Positions 39,420-40,314 of a DNA stretch of 40,314 bases are shown here, one piece after another. The translations under genes were made by a program, and so were the position numbers. The notes under the pieces are model-generated. The model did not search any database, was not told the DNA's origin, and saw only the letters and a program-made list of their open reading frames with translations. The stretch comes from Alphaproteobacteria bacterium. Its GTDB lineage: Bacteria > Pseudomonadota > Alphaproteobacteria > JABAAW01 > JAHZMA01. The stretch spans positions 1 through 40,314 of the forward strand of contig JAHZMA010000080.1 in the NCBI GenBank assembly GCA_022599575.1, written 5' to 3'. Positions within the stretch are counted from its first letter, which is position 1. The number at the start of each line of letters is the position of its first letter.

Positions 39420-39594
39420 TATCAAGGCATGCACGGATTTAGTTTTTAAAATACAGCGGGGGGATTATCAAGGTTTGCACCTTTATAGTATTAAGCACAG
39501 CGGTGGTTGTTAAGACACGCTAGATTTTAATATTGAGTATGGGCGGGGGGAATATCAAGGCACGCACGATGCTAATATTAAGTATGGCGGGGGT
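39420..39594 (+). repeat. Four tandem degenerate 42-46 bp units
   Basis: Units begin at 39420, 39466, 39508 and 39553 with TATCAAGG or TGTTAAGA, continue with a GCACGCAC-like block and an AT-rich middle around TATTAAG, and end in GCGGNGGGG. Lengths are 46, 42, 45 and 42 bp. The sequence CACGCACGATGCTAATATTA plus AG is exact at 39561-39582 and 40191-40212. There are no distinct spacers, so it is not a CRISPR array. Confidence 0.75.
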
Positions 39595-39666
39595 TGTTAA
39601 GGGGGCATTCGCAAGATGGCGGGCTTGTCCTCGCCATCGAGAAGCGAATTCGCGCCCCCCTTGATA
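39595..39666. repeat. Palindromic module C, copy 1
   Basis: Bounded by TGTTAAGGGGG and CCCCCCTTGATA. Inside, ATTCGC (39607-39612) pairs with GCGAAT (39644-39649) and GATGGCG (39615-39621) with CGCCATC (39632-39638). The second copy (40054-40126) has the same ends and different inner stems. It directly continues the tandem units, whose opening motif serves as its left arm. Confidence 0.7.
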
Positions 39667-39745
39667 CTATGTAACGTCATCGCAAAGCCCCCGCATATAT
39701 TAATGAAAATCACCGCACCCCCCTTGATACTATGAACATCCTATA
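39667..39745. repeat. Degenerate repeat remnants
   Basis: CGTCATCGCAAAGCCCCCGCATA at about 39675-39697 (only the two arms, stated here as positions) looks like the two outer arms of module A joined with the centre lost. TTGATACTATG occurs at 39661 and again at 39724, the second preceded by CCGCACCCCCC as at module C ends. No gene is visible. Confidence 0.45.
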
Positions 39746-39806
39746 GGCAATCCGCATCGACTAAACTTTGAAAATATATTTTCAAAGCAAGTCTCGCTCG
39801 ATTGCC
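39746..39806 (+). repeat. Palindromic module B, copy 2
   Basis: A 61-bp element with the same arms as 360-426 (GGCAATCCGCATCGACTAAA and AAGTCTCGCTCGATTGCC). The inner stem is CTTTGAAAATATATTTTCAAAG, a perfect palindrome that differs from the inner stem of copy 1. It is followed by a C6 tract and then by sequence (39811-39845) related to the flank of module A copy 1. Confidence 0.8.
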
Positions 39807-39856
39807 CCCCATATAATGTATAGCAACCCACTCCGCCCTTTGTGCTATATACCCAC

Positions 39857-39878
39857 AACATAAATACCTCTTTATGTT
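39857..39878. repeat. Perfect 8-bp inverted repeat
   Basis: AACATAAA (39857-39864) and TTTATGTT (39871-39878) around TACCTC, about 50 bp ahead of the strong promoter at 39930. It may be an operator or simply part of the mosaic. Confidence 0.35.
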
Positions 39879-39929
39879 CTGTTATATTACGAACAAAACA
39901 TTTTATTCTAAAAAAGTTCTAAATAAGGT

Positions 39930-39958
39930 TTGACATAGATATATTTATGCGCTAATAA
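39930..39958 (+). promoter_or_regulatory. Strong sigma-70-type promoter
   Basis: A perfect TTGACA (39930-39935), 17-bp spacer and TAATAA (39953-39958), start near 39965. It is the best promoter in the window by match to consensus and it reads toward the 9-codon ORF and the repeats. Confidence 0.65.
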
Positions 39959-39962
39959 TAGG

Positions 39963-39990
39963 AAATATACCACATAAAAATGGTATATTT
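39963..39990 (+). promoter_or_regulatory. Inverted repeat at the transcription start
   Basis: AAATATACCA (39963-39972) and TGGTATATTT (39981-39990), perfect 10-bp arms with an 8-base loop, lie at the predicted start site. It fits either an operator or a 5'-end stem in the RNA. Confidence 0.55.
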
Positions 39991-40023
39991 TGACGCAAAT
40001 CCTGTTTATTGAGAGGGAAAATA

Positions 40024-40053
40024 ATGAACAATTCAATACTTTATGATTCATAA
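40024..40053 (+). CDS. Nine-codon ORF with ribosome site (leader peptide or gene truncated by repeat)
   Basis: ATG at 40024 preceded by GAGAGGG with proper spacing, encoding MNNSILYDS and then TAA at 40051-40053. The stop is immediately followed by the start of module C copy 2 (TATCAAGG at 40054). Either it is a short leader peptide, or a longer gene was cut by insertion of the repeat after its ninth codon. It is too short to judge by composition. Confidence 0.4.
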   Translation: MNNSILYDS

Positions 40054-40126
40054 TATCAAGGGGGGCGGCTTCACTTCTCGGCGTGCGTGTCGGTGCGACC
40101 GCCCACCTTGTGAAGCCCCCTTGATA
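40054..40126. repeat. Palindromic module C, copy 2
   Basis: Bounded by TATCAAGGGGG and CCCCCTTGATA. GCTTCAC (40068-40074) pairs with GTGAAGC (40110-40116). The outer arms match module C copy 1 while the inner stem sequence is unrelated. Confidence 0.7.
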
Positions 40127-40227
40127 ATCCCCCGCTGTTACTCAACACGGAGGCGGTGCGGCTTCTCGGAGTTAATATTGAATGCCCTGACACGCACGAT
40201 GCTAATATTAAGCACAAGCGGTGGGGG
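40127..40227 (+). repeat. Tandem-family unit and flank
   Basis: 40183-40227 is a unit of the 39.4 kb family, with 22 bases exactly as at 39561-39582, ending GCGGTGGGGG next to module A. The part before it (40127-40182) has GCGGTGCGGCTTCTCGGAG, partly echoing the centre of module C copy 2. The long open frame running through this area is an artefact of GC-rich repeats. Confidence 0.55.
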
Positions 40228-40301
40228 TATGGGGGGCGTCATCGCGTGGCAATGGGCGTAAGCCTTCATTGCCTAAAGCGTATGTCGCAAAGCCCCCCAT
40301 A
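40228..40301 (+). repeat. Palindromic module A, copy 2
   Basis: A 74-bp element with arms 40228-40250 and 40275-40301 that are identical to those of copy 1 (217-292, inverted). The centre is a new hairpin: GGCAATG (40248-40254) with CATTGCC (40267-40273), a TT bulge, then GGC with GCC and a GTAA loop. It lies 13 bases from the window end. Confidence 0.8.
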
Positions 40302-40314
40302 TTATAACGACAAG

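Noticed and set aside
39420-39594. CRISPR array
   Set aside because: Units are contiguous and diverged, with no unique spacers and no cas genes in the window.
40043-40261. 72-residue plus-strand open frame with GGGMGGVIAWQW
   Set aside because: Composed entirely of repeat modules; very Arg/Cys-rich, and it overlaps the better-supported 9-codon ORF. Not a credible protein.
39595-40301. Integron attC sites (conserved arms, variable centre, bulged bases)
   Set aside because: The arms lack the RYYYAAC/GTTRRRY core boxes, no gene cassettes lie between elements and no integrase of the IntI type is seen; XerC here is the housekeeping enzyme.

Overview
The window is a compact, AT-rich stretch of bacterial chromosome, most likely from an alphaproteobacterium. 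The evidence is gene order and content: the complete 14-gene complex I operon nuoA-N runs straight into birA, coaX and rnj; xerC, a DUF484 gene, fsa and (divergent) priA sit together; there is a COQ9-type ubiquinone gene and a FemAB-like (PF04339) acyltransferase. The genus cannot be named from sequence alone. The genes point to aerobic respiratory life: proton-pumping NADH dehydrogenase, ubiquinone synthesis, oxygen-dependent coproporphyrinogen oxidase, KatG and a di-heme peroxidase.

Layout. 1-430: palindromic repeats, the last of which encodes the end of nth. 407-1901 (-): nth and coq9. 2074-2194: a promoter and terminator that could define a small RNA or leader. 2207-4776 (+): FemAB-like protein, NfeD and a slipin (QmcA type). 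4773-22112 (-): nuoA-N, birA, coaX, rnj, tightly packed with 1-base TAATG overlaps at several junctions. 22283-23666 (+): trmL and hemF, overlapping by 8 bases. 23692-26221: a membrane-anchored unknown and a MauG-like di-heme peroxidase (-), divergent from a secreted DUF3179 protein (+). 26307-29375 (+): fabA, fabB, pyrE, trpF. 29346-33121 (-): two secreted beta-barrel-like proteins, xerC, DUF484 gene, fsa. 33202-34308: a small islet with a BrnT-like toxin/antitoxin pair, 55-bp tandem repeats carrying perfect palindromes, a 95-aa unknown gene and a perfect 15-bp inverted repeat. 34372-37021 (+): priA and an SRPBCC protein. 37136-39310 (-): katG. 39311-40314: about 1 kb without a normal gene, a mosaic of palindromic and tandem repeats plus a strong promoter driving a 9-codon ORF.

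The most unusual material is the repeat system at the two ends. At least three palindromic module types (called A, B and C here) recur with conserved outer arms while their central stems have changed sequence yet stay self-complementary, so the fold seems to be kept rather than the sequence. Modules A and B occupy the same flanking context in different copies, and one B copy supplies the last six codons and the stop of nth. This resembles in spirit Rickettsia palindromic elements or REP/MITE-type repeats, but I do not recognise the sequences. Both window ends lie in this repeat family, so the window may be a contig broken at repeats.
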